Source of the DNA: Aptenodytes patagonicus
Lineage: Eukaryota; Chordata; Aves; Sphenisciformes; Spheniscidae
NCBI RefSeq assembly: GCF_965638725.1
Contig: NC_134950.1
Span: 80,216,657 to 80,280,656, forward strand
Direction: 5' to 3'
DNA: 64,000 bases
Positions 52,001-64,000 of the stretch are shown here, in pieces. The position numbers and the translations under genes are program-made. The notes beneath the pieces were generated by a model, which saw only the letters and a program-made list of their open reading frames with translations, was not told the DNA's origin and did not search any database. The number at the start of each line of letters is the position of its first letter. Within the stretch, counting starts at the first letter, position 1.

Positions 52001-55000
52001 CTCTTAAAATCTCAGGTCCTCCATGTCTGAAGTTTAGTGGTTTAGTTGATCTCTTAAAATCCCAGGTCCTCCTCTTCCTCATACCTCCTGAGTCCACTGA
52101 CCGTTTAACTGATAACAAAGAGCATCTTCTTCTAACAGAACATCTTCACGACTGTTAAAGGACAGAAAACCCAGCGCAGTGAAAATGTGATCTACAAAGA
52201 AATCTCTGATTCCTGGGGAGGAGGATGTTGGACCAGATTCCCTTATGCACATTTTCCTACATTTCTTACTTCATATTGTTTAAAATCACTCCTGTGTTTG
52301 GTTTTGTTTTCCCCCCCTCAAGGTTCCAATATTTTTTAATTACTTTTAATACTATCTCCCTTATGTTGTTGACATATATTAACAATTTTAACCTGAAGGT
52401 GAGATAATTTCTTTCAGTAATTCACATACAGTTTATCAGTTTCACTTTTTCTAATTATTTCAGTTCCTACATTTTTCCTGTAAGGGTGGTTTTGTATTTT
52501 TTAAAAAACCTCAAACTAAAACAACATTCTTCTGAAATGTGAAATATTGAAAGCAAAGTGTTTTCAGAGAAATTCTGTGTCTTACATTTGTGAAGGAGGA
52601 ACCACTTTTTTCAGCTCTGCTTTGGGAAAAACACAGGGGTTTTTCTGAAGGTCATAAAAGTGTCCTGGTAATATGCACTTTGCTATATCAGATTCTTCTG
52701 TTTGCCTGCAAGAAAATCCTGTGTTGTCTTTGCAGATCTTTGTCTGTGTAGCATGGGTGACTGGCTGATTGACATGATTCCTCTTTCCTTGAATTTGCTA
52801 GGTCTGGGAGATTCAGAGTACACATTCTTTTGTAATGGTGGAAAGACAGTAGACCGACGACTTCAAGAACTTGGTGCCCAGCACTTCTACAACACAGGAT
52901 TAGCAGACGATTGTGTAGGGTAAGCGCTGAATGAGTTTGGATTTAATTTCTTCAAGATGCAATAATTACATGTGAATTTGGCTAAACATTCTGAACTCTT
53001 TGAAATCAGTTGAACCTGAATACTCAGCACCTCATAGGAATGAGTCCTGTCTGAACGCAGTATGCCTTTTCAATCTCAATTGCCATTAAATAAAACTCCA
53101 TTTTTAAAGTGTGAGCAAACATCTGTAATGCCTGGAAAAACGGAGAGTATTTAGCAGTTTTTGAAATTAAGTAATTCAGAATAAGTGGAGGGGTTTAAAA
53201 ATGTAGTCTGTTTACTGAAGCAAATAAAAATAAATCCAGTTTCCAGTATGTGTGGTATTGGGTAACGGGATCTCTTTCTACACACACATCAGGCTTTTAT
53301 CCAAGCTCACATCTTGCAGTATAGCTGCTTTAGGCAAACCCTACAATGTTTTTTAATTTTTTTCTCTCTTCCATAAAACATCCTCTTTTTTTTTTTGGAT
53401 CACTGTAGAGGAATTACTTAAGAAGGTTTTTTTGATTGCTGTAGAGGAATTATGTAAGAAAACAACTCCCTTCCCGTTTTGTTGCTCTTTCTGGCCGGTA
53501 GGCTGCAGTCTTGGCTTATTTATTTTGAACTGCATATTATATCGGTTCTGTGCATGATGATATGAGACAATTGAACACAAACATTGCCATAACCATAAAA
53601 CTTATATCTTGTGTTCTAAAATAATAAAAACGGAACATTAGTGTAAGCTATTGATATTGCTGTTGCACAGTGAAAAGTTGCATATTTTGCTACCATCCCT
53701 TCAACTTCCTGTCATAAAGTTCAGCATAAGAAAATAAAAATGAGAAACTGGAAGAAGAGTGAGGCTGTTATGCACTTTAGACTCTGTAAATTTACATAGT
53801 GGTAATAACTAAATGAAAATACTTTTTTGACAAAAAAGTCATCGTGGTAACAGCTGCAGATATATATTAAAAATGGAAAATGAATAGTGTTTTTAGCTTT
53901 TGTGGTCTTTTCATTATTTGTAAATTAACTGTCCAGTAAGTCACAATAAGTCAACCATTCCTTTCTCCCTTTTTTTTTCCCCCCTCCCTCCCCAGTTTGG
54001 AACTAGTGGTTGATCCTTGGATTGATGGACTTTGGCTTGCCCTCAAGGAAGCATTTCTATTGCAGAAAGAAAAAGAAGGCATGAGCAGCGATACTGTTTC
54101 TAGCTCGCTCTCTGCAGCCCCGCACGTTGGGCATGAACTAAACTTAAGCTCAGAAGTACAGAACTTGAAGCTAGAAGATGAAAGAGTGAGGAGTTCTGAT
54201 GTTCTGACACAAAAACTGGTTGACATCCATCTTGTGGCTTCAACTAGAGACACTGAACCTTCACTTGTTCATTCTGTCCCGCCTGTCTCTCAGTCTGCTC
54301 TTAGTATTCCTGCCTTGCCACCAGAATACATAGAGGTGCAGTTTCAGGACACCCATGGTGAGGTAAGGACTTCACTTTGAATGATGAAAGCCTCCAGCTC
54401 TGGTAGCAGCATGAGTGTATACTCCTACATACGGCTCAAAAGAGCAAGTTAATACTTACATAAAGGAGATAACGTCCCTGAATGCAGGAGGTTTTTGAAT
54501 TGTAAGTGAAGGTCCATTTATATTGTGAAAATGTAGTTATCACCATATGAGTTATGGACACTGATGTAAAAGTATAATTTAGTTAAATAATAATTTGATA
54601 AAGGAATGGCATTGCAGTGCCAGGAATGGAAGAATTAAAGTCCTCAGTGGCTTATGTTAGGATGGTGAAAACATCTTCCTGTAGAAAGGATTATAGTACA
54701 ATTTCTGTTCAAATTTTTAGTACTTGCAGAATGCCTTAACAGGGTGTAAAATTGCTCAAAATCTTGCTGCATATTTAATAGCAGAGAAACTTGTCATTGT
54801 AAAAACATGATCATAATTTTACTATTGGAAACAGAAGATGAACTGTAGATTGAAAGCCGGCATGCTTTTGCTGTGAAGCCATGTTGAACTAAGACCTGCT
54901 CTACAAAGAGAAGAATTAGCGTGAACTGGTGATCATCTCCAGTTGGTATATTTACTGTTCAAAATGAACTGGAAAGCATGACTTAAACTTTTCTGGTTGC

Positions 55001-58000
55001 CTGCCAGAGAGCAGACGTTTTGGTTATCTGTGTGAGGGACCAGTGAGGACTGGCTGCTCTTTAAGGGACAGGGTGCCAGGAGCTGAGTGTGGTAACACAG
55101 TCAGCCGTGTTCCCCGATACCCAAGCAATGCAAACCAGGAGATGGCAGCCAGGATCAGCCAAGAGTGCAGATCATCAGACAAGTTTGTGGGAATGAGGCA
55201 GGTCTGGGACCAAGCTGGAAGTCGGTCTGCAGATCCAGGCCTGGATCAACAGCATCTGTGGCCAGCCGTGGGCATGGTTGTGGCTCAGCTGCCGACCAGT
55301 ACTCCTGTGTTGTAGCTCAGGGAGGGACTGAATACCCATGGCTGAGCTGAGATGGGGCTCCTGGGCCCATGAGCAGAGGTGGGGGTGGAGTCCTCTGGTG
55401 GGGCTGGTCAGGACCATGAAAGCCCATTAGTATCCTCAGGGCCCTGACACTCTCGCTGTTGAGAGTGGCAATGGTAATGCTGAGCAAATCACTTAGTCGA
55501 GCTAATACAATTATGTAAGAGTGTATGAATTTAAACACTGGATAATTTTGCTTTTCTTTTAAACCTCATATTGTGGTTGGTTTTGCTCAGGTTGTTGAAT
55601 TAAATAATCCAAATTACTGAAGCAAAGATTTATTATTTAGAGGTACTCTTCAATTAAAGACTAATACTCGGGTTGAAAGTGGTGCTACAGCGGTTAAAAG
55701 AGCCCATTTTCTTATTTTGAAATCATAGCATATATTCAGGCTGATCTCTGAAATAATTGGTCAGGTTCTAATATTGATGCCTTAACTTTTCTGTAAATAG
55801 AAAAAAAGTAAATTTTGCTTTCGAACAGCAAATTGAAAAAGCTGAATCTGCTAATCTGGCATTCAGTGACAGATTAAAGATTATAGTCTGGATTTCAGGT
55901 ATAAAGCTGGACAGTTGTCTTGAGCCTTGGAAAGAATCAAATGCAGGTTTGGGTTTTTTTTTCCTTTGGCACTATTTCTTACATAGTTGGCCAGACATTG
56001 TCAACAAGTAGGTCCCATGTAGGGTCATGTTTGTTTTTACAAGTATCCTATTCGCGTTCTTTTCCAGTATCTCACATTGCAACAACCATGGATATTTTTT
56101 GCCAAGCACAGCTGAAGTTGGCTTGTTTTGAAATCATCAACTTGAGGTTTGGATATCTCCAAAAAGAGACTCCCTGCCGTTTAAAGAAGGCTGGGTACAC
56201 GGTCTCTCTAGTTACTTATATGATCTGTATCCTGTGCTGTTGAGTCTCAGGGTTGAATTAACAAGCTTATTAGTAGCAGAGCAGTAACGGTCTGCATCTT
56301 AAGCCTTTGTGGCAAGTGTAGGATAATACAATTTAGCTTAAATCCTGATCTCATTATGCCTTGAACTTGACTTGGAGGGAATATGAATGTAGACAGTTAT
56401 CATAGTCCAGCTGATGCACAATAACTTGCTATGGCCCAAGCCGTTAATCACCATGTCAGAATTTTAAGAGAATAATAAAAATTCCAACTGTCAGTCTCAA
56501 GTGATTCTCCTGTCTCCTTTTTTTTAAATAGGAAATCTTCAGATTAACCAATATTCTCTTATTGGTAGAATAATTCCTTTCCATTTGACAGAGTATTGCT
56601 GTGGACATTTGGTATCTCTCCCACCTCTTTTCATTTTTGTCTGTATTGATCTCAAATGAAGCTTGCTGACAATAGTGATGGAGAAATGAGGGCTGCAGTC
56701 TGATCTTCAAGTGACAGCCTTTGACAGAGGTGATCTGGAATTATTCTTGGTGCCCATTTAGAATTCTTGGGGCACATTGTCACCTATGTAGAAATGTTGT
56801 GGCATAACATGATGCTGTTTTGTAGTGTGGAGTTTGCTGGTTAGCTGTAAATTTAACTGTAGTTTTTAAAATTCCTCTTATAAATTGCCTGTAATAGTAG
56901 CCCCATCTGCACCCCAAAGTCTTAATCTGTAAATCTGCAACGATGTTTTAAAATAGCTTCTGTTCTTATTTCTTATGTCATAGAGTCATAGAATCATTGA
57001 GGTTGGAAAAGACCTCTAAGATCATCGAGTCCAACCATCGACCCAACACCACCATGCCCACTAAACCATGTCCCTAAGCGCCTCATCTACTCGTCTTTTA
57101 AATAATTCCAGGGATGGGGACTCAACCACTTCCCTGGGCAGCCTCTTGCAATGTTTAACCACTCTTTCAGTAAAGACATTTTTCCTCATGTCCAATCTAA
57201 ACCTCCCCTGCCGCAACTTGAGGCCATTTCCTCTTGTCCTATTGCTAGTTACTTGGGAGAAGAGACCGACACCCACCTCGCTACAACCTCCTTTCAGGGA
57301 GTTGTAGAGAGCGATGAGGTCTCCCCTCAGCCTCCTTTTCTCCAGGCTAAACAACCCCAGTTCCCTCAGCCGCTCCTCAGAAGACTTGTTTTCCAGACCC
57401 CTCACCAGCCTCGTTGCCCTTCTCTGGACACTCTCTAGCACCTCAACGTCCTTCTTGTAGTGAGGGGCCCAAAACTGAACACAGTATTCGAGGTGCGGCC
57501 TCACCAGTGCCGAGTACAGGGGCACGATCACTTCCCTCCTCCTGCTGGCCACACTATTTCTGATACAGGCCAGGATGCCATTGGCCTTCTTGGCCGCCTG
57601 GGCACACTGCCGGCTCATGTTCAGCCGGCTGTCGACCAACACCCCCAGGTCCTTTTCTGCTGGGCAGTTTTCCAGCCACTCTTCCCCAAGCCTGTAGCGC
57701 TGCATGTCCATTCTGTACACCTAGTAATCCTTTAATTAGGTGGGAGTTTTCTGGGTTTTAACATAATTGCCATTCTCTAATTGGCTATTTTCAAGGCAGC
57801 TCTTGAAAAAGGAAACAGCTAGCTGCATTTGATGGTAGTTTAGGCCCATTAGGCTGTTCAAACCTACTGACTTTCTATAGTTGAATATATGCCTGTTACT
57901 GCTTGGATGTGATTTTTAAAAATGTAGAGGAAACACTCTCTATATGTAGAAGATTCATGTTTTTCCTCATTGTTTTGAATTGTTTTCTAAGATTGTTTCA

Positions 58001-60409
58001 AAAAAATTGTACCAGCGCTAATTCCTGCATGTCATAGTAAGCTGTCATTCAGCTGATTTGCATTTTTAGTGTAAGTTTTCGTGTCCTCTTTTTCAGAATC
58101 CACATCTGTCCTCACTGATTTCAGAGGGAACAACCTTTGAAGTGCCAGTTACAAAAGCAGTTCAGCTCACTAGAGAAGATGCGATAAAAACTGCATTGCT
58201 CTTAGAACTTGATATTGCAGTAAGTTAGTGATGGCTTTTTCTTTAGTGGGTTAAAATAAAGGGTGAAAAGCATGTGTGTTATGTATAATAACTGGGGCAA
58301 AATTATTTATCTGACTGTTTAAAAAGAAAAAATAATTCCCTATACAACAGGATGTCAGCTTAGGCTGATCCATTTTGTAAATGCAAAGCTTGATTTGTTC
58401 ACTGAAAGATATGACTCAATGGAGGTCAAAACAGAAATAAAGTGTCAAATTAATTTCTTTTTTGTTCCGTGGATATTGTATTGACTAAAATACCTTTTTG
58501 AAGGGCATTTGCAGTGGAGAAGGGCAGGCAGGGAATATTGAAAATGAATAATCTCTCAGTTAGTAAGTATACAACTTAGGGAATATTCAGAAACTGTACA
58601 GTAAATTGTGACTATGCCTTGTGGTAGGTAATCTACATAAGTAATAATTTGACTGGTATGATCAAGTGATAAGAATCGTTAGCTCTTGAGCACTGTTTCT
58701 GCCTCTGGCATTCATTTGCTCTGACTTGTTAACATACTACTCAAACTGTCAGTGTCTGTTACCCTAGGTGTAAAAACTGTTTTAGTTTATTCAGGGAAGA
58801 TCATGTTTTGTATACTGGTTTGAAGATGAAGATGGTTGGGGTTGTTCAGCCTAGAGAAGAGAAGGCTTTGGGGAGACCTTCTTGCAGCCTGTCAGTACTT
58901 AAAGGGGACTTATAAAAAAGATGGCAGCAAACTTTTTAGCAGGGCCTGTTGCGACAGGACAAGGGGGGATGGCTTTAAACTAAAGGGGGGTAGATTTAGA
59001 CTAGATAGAAGGAAGAAATTTTTTACGCTGAGGATGGTGAAGCACTGGCACAGGTTGCCCAGAGAGGTGGTGGATGCCCCATCCCTGGAAACCTTCAAGG
59101 TCAGGTTGGACGGGGCTCTGAGCAACCTGATCTAGTTGAAGATGTCCCTGCCCATGGCAGGGGGGTTGGACTAGATGACCTTTAGAGGTCCCTTCCAACC
59201 CAAACTATTCTATGATTCCATGAAAGGCAGAGAGTGCTCTATATTACTTTACAAGAAATCTTTAAAAGGAAAATATGTTGCTTTTGAGTGGTTTTCCAAA
59301 TTTGTAGAATATTGCCTTTGGGATATTGTGATTTTGGCAGTAACTTTTATTGGACTCTTAGCTTAATCTGTGTCAATATCCATGGGACATCTTTAAATCT
59401 CAGTTATAAATAGAGTCTTAAGTTTTGAGCAACTGAGTCTCTGAGATGACATGGTTTTTTGCATATATTTGTATGTATACATGTATCCTGTCATCAGCAC
59501 TCACTGAAAATTTGAACATTTTTTGGCTATTTCTCCTAACATTCTCAACAGTCTGTGTATGCAGGTCACCTCACCTGATGCGTAAGAGAAACATAATGAT
59601 GCAAGTATAATTCCATGTGTTCCTATAACAGGCAGAAGCTTGAGTAGGGTTTCAGCAGTTGCATACAAGAACCTCAGCCAACTAAGTGGAATCTAGGTCT
59701 TAAGATCTGAGATACCTTTTAATTTTCACTGTGCTCTTCTCTTGCTATTTTTCTTTTTTCCTCCAGAAAATAAAAACAGTTGGGGTCATTTCAGTCACGG
59801 TTCGTCAAATAGTTTAACCAGCAAATTTTCTTTTAGTGATAATGTATCTCTATACAAAGTTGCATTAATTATGAGGATTTCATTTCTCTGCTCTTCTCAA
59901 ACCAGAAAACAAAAGTACATGAGTAATTAATGATCTGGGCTGATTATATAACACATCCTCTTAGTACATATTTTTTTTCCTTCTGTTTAGGCTGCTCAGC
60001 AGTTCTTATTAAAGAGTGTCCAAATATTTAAACCAGATAAGGAATGAATTTTCTAATTAGTAAGGTTAAACCTGAAAAGAAAACATGAGTATTTAGTTTC
60101 TGATGTGCTCCAAACAGTGAAGTGCTAGTACAGAATAAAAGAACGTATGACTTCATGTGACTGTGATAGTAGGAAGATTGTTGTTAGGAATGGGGATGCT
60201 GTTGGCCTTGATTTGTGATACAATTTAATAGAAATGATCTCATATTTTAAAACAGGATACAGTCTTTGACTACCAACCTGGAGATGCCTTCTGTGTAATA
60301 TGTCCCAACAATGTCAATGAGGTGGAAGAACTTCTTCACATCTTGGGACTTTCTGAAAAAGGAGAGTACTTCGTTTGTATAAAGGTTAAGGAGGGCACTA
60401 AAAAGAAAG
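45943..60409 (+). CDS. MTRR: Methionine synthase reductase, N-terminal part (6 coding exons, incomplete)
   Basis: MTRR is a diflavin reductase that passes NADPH electrons through FAD and FMN to reactivate cob(II)alamin methionine synthase. Six exons (45943-46086, 50541-50694, 52802-52919, 53996-54362, 58097-58219, 60256-60409) encode 353 residues plus one base; phases agree. Residues 1 to about 145 form the flavodoxin-like FMN domain: [21 protein letters not shown] (first FMN phosphate loop), [15 protein letters not shown] (second loop) and [15 protein letters not shown] (isoalloxazine loop). A long low-conservation hinge follows (rest of exon 4), then [20 protein letters not shown] and [16 protein letters not shown], the start of the FAD-side module. 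The FAD- and NADPH-binding remainder lies beyond the window. Confidence 0.96.
49165..49503 (+). repeat. Diverged CR1 LINE 3' fragment
   Basis: GGCTATGGAGTGACCTAATA, GGATGGAAGAGGCTGCCCAG and GACTAGGTGACCTCCAGAGG follow the order of the CR1 3' end, ending in GTGATTCTG. Degraded, not coding. Confidence 0.75.
50229..50350 (-). repeat. CR1 LINE 3'-end fragment
   Basis: Reverse-oriented CR1 terminus (ATCATAGGATAATTCAGGTT then GGAAGGGACTTC), truncated after about 120 bp. It ends about 190 bp before MTRR coding exon 2. Confidence 0.8.
50541..50694 (+). CDS. MTRR: MTRR coding exon 2 (FMN phosphate loop)
   Basis: [20 protein letters not shown] then [14 protein letters not shown], phase 0 to 1, acceptor acttgtag, donor gtgatt. 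Confidence 0.96.
50695..52801 (+). other. MTRR: MTRR intron 2
   Basis: AT-rich; contains a 50-bp tandem duplication (51986-52072). Confidence 0.75.
51986..52072. repeat. 50-bp tandem duplication
   Basis: AGTGGTTTAGTTGATCTCTT and the following ~16 bases recur exactly 50 bp downstream with one substitution (TCTCAGG versus TCCCAGG). Confidence 0.85.
52802..52919 (+). CDS. MTRR: MTRR coding exon 3
   Basis: [20 protein letters not shown] then [20 protein letters not shown], phase 1 to 2, acceptor ttgctag, donor gtaagc. Confidence 0.96.
52920..53995 (+). other. MTRR: MTRR intron 3
   Basis: AT-rich with a 36-bp local duplication (CTGTAGAGGAATTA at 53403 and 53439) and a long pyrimidine tract before the acceptor. 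Confidence 0.75.
53996..54362 (+). CDS. MTRR: MTRR coding exon 4 (end of FMN domain and hinge)
   Basis: 122 codons, [20 protein letters not shown] then a Ser/Leu/Glu-rich hinge with little conservation, ending in the conserved [20 protein letters not shown]. Acceptor in a long pyrimidine tract, donor gtaagg. Confidence 0.95.
54363..58096 (+). other. MTRR: MTRR intron 4
   Basis: Contains a 740-bp reverse-oriented CR1 element; otherwise no gene recognised. A somewhat GC-richer stretch at 55020-55440 has no identified origin. Confidence 0.75.
56983..57722 (-). mobile_element. CR1 LINE, 3' 740 bp with part of the reverse transcriptase ORF
   Basis: Minus-strand frame (57720-57061, 219 codons) reads the CR1 reverse-transcriptase C-terminus: [79 protein letters not shown]. 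The 3' terminus with TCATAGAATCATTGAGGTTG lies at the low-coordinate end. It is 5'-truncated, lacks the endonuclease and RT active site, and cannot be autonomous. The intact frame suggests a fairly young insertion. Confidence 0.95.
58097..58219 (+). CDS. MTRR: MTRR coding exon 5
   Basis: 41 codons, phase 0 to 0 (symmetric), [20 protein letters not shown] then [20 protein letters not shown]. Acceptor tttttcag, donor gtaagt. CR1 copies of opposite orientation flank it. Confidence 0.95.
58220..60255 (+). other. MTRR: MTRR intron 5
   Basis: Contains a plus-oriented CR1 3' end; otherwise AT-rich. Confidence 0.75.
58815..59219 (+). mobile_element. CR1 LINE 3' fragment
   Basis: Plus-strand frame 58836-59135 reads [16 protein letters not shown] ... 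[20 protein letters not shown], the CR1 RT C-terminus of a different subfamily from the copy at 56983. It ends with the CR1 terminus CTATTCTATGATTCCATG. Confidence 0.92.
60256..60409 (+). CDS. MTRR: MTRR coding exon 6, last in window
   Basis: [20 protein letters not shown] ... [15 protein letters not shown] plus one base; donor gtatgg. The following conserved segment (LPQHIP...CSLQF in mammals) was not found downstream. Confidence 0.95.
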
Positions 60410-63400
60410 GTATGGTGTGATGCACTGGTCATGAACAAATACTCCTTTCTGTGTTGGTAGTAGTTGGTATGCATAGTTTTGAACGTTTTTATCTTTAGTA
60501 TTGGGACACAGCTGTCATTTCATGGAGGCATGTTGGAAGTCACAGAGATGTGTTAAAAAAGAGAGGATACATAGAATGCTGCTGCTGGTTTTACTATAGA
60601 TGAGTTAGCTTCTGACTGGGAATTTGAGCTTAGCATTGGCATTCAGCCATCTCATTCTTCCTCTGTGCTCCTTCATGTTTATGGAGGTGAGTCTTTAATC
60701 ACATAATCTAACAATCCCCCACTTGAAAGTAAAATCTCTCCTTCAACAGCACTTCACGTCAATCTGTTTTACATCCTAAGAGGGCCACGCTCCTGAAGCA
60801 GAAGACTTAGTGCTGCTGCAAGGTGCCTTTTAAGGGGCTTGTAGGTCTATGTGGATCTGTTCTGCTGAGTCTTATGATCCCACACCTCAGAAAGGGTAGC
60901 TGCATGTTCAAGGTATGCCCATGTACTGCCAGCTGGACCTGTGAGAATTACTCTTCTCTTGCCTTGCAATTGGTGTCTTAATGATGATGCTGAGTTATGC
61001 TTGTAGTTCTGCACAATGGGGTAGGGCTCTTTGTTGTTCCAGTCTACCGGTAAATCAGTTCCCATGGCAAGATTCCCTGCATCACTGAGGGCAGCACAAA
61101 TTGTATCTTAAGTATGAGCTGTAAATGGACCCCTGTTCTTGGAATTGGTGAGTAACTCACTTGTTAATGAGGTGAGTTTACATGACAGGCCATGTTGTAA
61201 CATATCATATGGGATGTCCAGGCCCAGCTTATCCCCAACCTTGAACCCCACTCCAGTAACTAACCTCTGCTGGGAGTGGTCACCGGTTAGATTTGGTGCA
61301 GAGCCAGTATCAGTTACAGCCTGGTCCCTGCGCTGGGGATGAGCCCTGTGTCTGCAGGGCTGGTCTGGCCGTTATCCAGCCCCACTGTGCTGAACTCACT
61401 CCCCCTGTAACGCCCCCCTCGGGGAACCCCCATTGTACTTGTTCCTCTGGGACAGACTCCCTCCAAACACACCCGCTTCTTCCCCCCCCCCGCCCCCCCC
61501 CCCCAAAAGAAAAAAAAACAAACAAAGAAAGGTCCCAGGAGGGTCCCAGCTTTGTAACAATCTCCCTTTGGATCAGGGCTGGTCCTGAGCACCCTCAAGC
61601 TTAAGGCAGTGTCACCCTGTCCAGGGCCCAACAACCATGCACAGGCAATCAACAGGAGATTGGGTGGTGTGGGGGGATTTCACAGGTATGCTACTTCTAC
61701 AGTTTATGCTATTTACAGATGTTACAGAATCAAGCACATTTACAAAGGAAGCAATTAAAAGGGAAGTATATAGCGAAGGAGGAGGTAATGGAGAGCCAAA
61801 AGTATCAGATCTTCATAGGAAGGTGGGCTCGAAATTTTGTCCCTCCTGAAGGCTAGTAGGTTTTTCTGTGCAAATCAGAGCTCTGCTACCTGGCTGCATA
61901 AAATTTGAATCTCTCTCTGTAAGTTAAAGACAGTGTCAACAGCACGTTCAAAGTGAAGGCCTCCTTGAATAGGCACAGAGAGATATTGTCTCCTTCCTGC
62001 CTACAGTAGTTCCCTTTCTTGTGCTATACTGATACTGCAGGAGGGACGTAAAGCTGCCTTAAAAGGGCACTTTGAGTTCATCCATGTCAGAGCACCTTCT
62101 ATGTGGAACAGAGCCTGTTTAGCCAAGTGAACATAGCTTAGCCCCTTGATTGTTCTTGTATACCAAAAGAAACTGTCCTTCCAAGGCAAAGTTGGTAAAA
62201 TAATTGAGTGAAACTTGGAATATCCATGCTCTCATCCTATGTGTAAATAATCCAGGTTATTGCATCTCTGGCTGCCTATTGTAGCACTAATTGGGGAAAA
62301 AAGGTGAAATTGCGCATTATTTATGCAACATTTTGCCATATCTTGTGTGTAAAATGGCATGCCTGTTTGTGAATATTAATGAATGATAATGGAAAGGAAG
62401 ATCATACCACTGGATTGCAGCACAGAGAATCAAAGTTCTTGGTTCTGCTCTTGAGTCTTCTGGGTGACCCAGAGCAAATCATACTGACTTTTCACACTTG
62501 CCTTGGATACTTGGCCAGGACCTAGCAAGTTGCTGCTGGTCCACTGATCTCCAATCATGGCTTCTACACTGACTTCCATCCACTGCAGTTATGAAGTTAA
62601 ATGGTTTAGGATCAAAGCCAAATTAATTTCTTTGGAGCTGTGCTGGTGAGCAGAGAATCATTACGTTACTATAACTTAATCTGTACCAAAGAATTCAGCT
62701 CTATAATGCAGCTTTGCAATTCCTAGCAATGTTCCAGAGTTGCTTTCCTTTCGAGACGGTTGTCTCTTAACTGCATTCACATTTCTGAGGAATTTGTAAT
62801 AGTTACTACAAACTATTATGGTTGTGGGTTCACTGAATGAAAAGAGCTGAAAAACGTGGGAGAAGAGAAGAACATGAACAGCAGGCTGTGCCTGTGCTGC
62901 ATCTTCAAGATTTATCAGGAATTGCACTGAATTTTGTTCACAACCTCTCTTTGTTCAGTCTATGAATTCTTTGATGAAGTAGATGAGATCAGTTGAGAGG
63001 ACAAAACAGAAATTATTGGCAGTCTGGTACAAAGTCTATTGTTCAAATACTGGACTTCTGTAGTTGTTTTTTTTATTGTATGTATGAGCATCCTAGGAAG
63101 AGGATTAAGTACTTCTTGTAACATGCTGTCAGCCTGTTCAAGAGAAGGAAGTTTATATAAATGTGAAAATGGATGCTTCTTTCCTGCATTATATTTATGC
63201 CAATCCTCTTATCTTCTACAAGTAAATTTTGTTCTTTGTAGCAAGGGTTCGGTCAAGTAATGCTGATACGAAGAGGTAATTTAGCAAGTTACACAGGTAT
63301 ATTCTTAGAGCGAAAATTCTGTAGTATTAAAGGGCTCTTGAGCATGGAAAAAAGCATAGTAAGAATCAGTAGCTAGATGTCAAAGCCAAGAAACATTGTC

Positions 63401-64000
63401 AAGAGATATCCCAACATGCAAGTTGGGTCTGTAAAGAAACAATTTGGGACCTGCAGAGCTTATTAATTAAAGGTGTTTTGTCATATAAATGCTCTTATAT
63501 TGCTTTTGGAGTTAACTTAGAATAGCCGCTTTAGCATGACATGGCATGAGGCTGATAAGCCTGGCTGCACCCTAGCTGACTCCATGAAGGGATAGATGGG
63601 ATGTCAGTGTACCTCCTTCCCAGAAATGGAACCTGTAGAGAGTACAGGGGGGATTATTTGCTTGTACAGAACCCCCTTGGATCTGCTCGGCCTCAGAAGC
63701 TCCAGCTTGGTACTGGCTGCGTACACCTTTGGTTAGATCATTAGAAAACTTCAGCGTGTTCCAATTTTTGGGAGTGCTTATTGATGGAGGGGTAAAAATG
63801 TGGATGTTCCTTTTCCTAGTAAGCATTCCTCTGAATTTCTTCAAGGTGGAAAGTGGCAACAAAGCCTTGAGTGGTTTAGCAATAAAATTTATTTGAACAC
63901 TCATGTATTATACCCCTCTCTTTGTTTCCTGCTTTCCTGAGCTGTTTTGACTTTTCATTGGAAAATTGTCATTGATACTTCATTGGAAAACTGTCTTGCT
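60410..64000 (+). other. MTRR: MTRR intron 6 (incomplete)
   Basis: No MTRR exon found. 60640-61860 differs in composition from its surroundings and contains C-runs followed by an A-rich run at 61480-61520; it may be an old insertion, but I recognise no element. Confidence 0.6.

Noticed and set aside
57061-57720. 219-codon ORF as a host gene
   Set aside because: It is the C-terminal reverse-transcriptase segment of a truncated CR1 element.

Overview
The window is vertebrate nuclear DNA from a bird. It holds CR1 retroposon tails, a solo endogenous retroviral LTR of a type I associate with neoavian birds rather than galliforms, AT-rich introns with GT-AG boundaries, and two CpG islands. I see no operons, CRISPR arrays or prokaryotic features. 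I assigned genes by reading spliced exons against the protein families; phases agree across every exon junction reported.

Layout: (1) 1-13.1 kb is the 3' end of ADCY2 (+), five exons encoding the last 215 residues, including most of the second (C2) cyclase domain, followed by a 3' UTR of unknown length. (2) 13.2-20.2 kb is intergenic DNA or long 3' UTR with no recognised gene; it contains a perfect 13-bp hairpin near 14.4 kb. (3) 20.2-28.5 kb is CFAP90 (C5orf49), three exons on +, starting in a CpG island with an RFX X-box 17 bp before the ATG. (4) 28.5-31.7 kb is the gap between convergent genes. (5) 31.7-41.75 kb is FASTKD3 (-), six coding exons giving 662 residues, plus a probable 5' UTR exon. 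(6) 41.2-42.1 kb is a CpG island serving as a bidirectional promoter. (7) 42.1-64 kb is the 5' part of MTRR (+). Six coding exons give 353 residues (FMN flavodoxin domain, hinge and start of the FAD-side module). The gene runs off the window, and I found no exon after 60409.

Functions: ADCY2 is a membrane adenylyl cyclase, CFAP90 a cilium/axoneme-associated protein, FASTKD3 a mitochondrial RNA-binding FAST-kinase-domain protein, and MTRR the flavoprotein that reactivates methionine synthase. Only FASTKD3 and MTRR are physically coupled, through the shared promoter.

Main points for a second look: a possible small unrecognised spliced ORF starting in the FASTKD3/MTRR island and ending in a terminal-exon-like block at 43122-43214; a FASTKD3 upstream ORF whose ATG shares a CATG with an ATG on the other strand; the CFAP90 X-box; and opposed CR1 copies flanking a symmetric MTRR exon. 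I found nothing that qualifies as a new multi-gene system.
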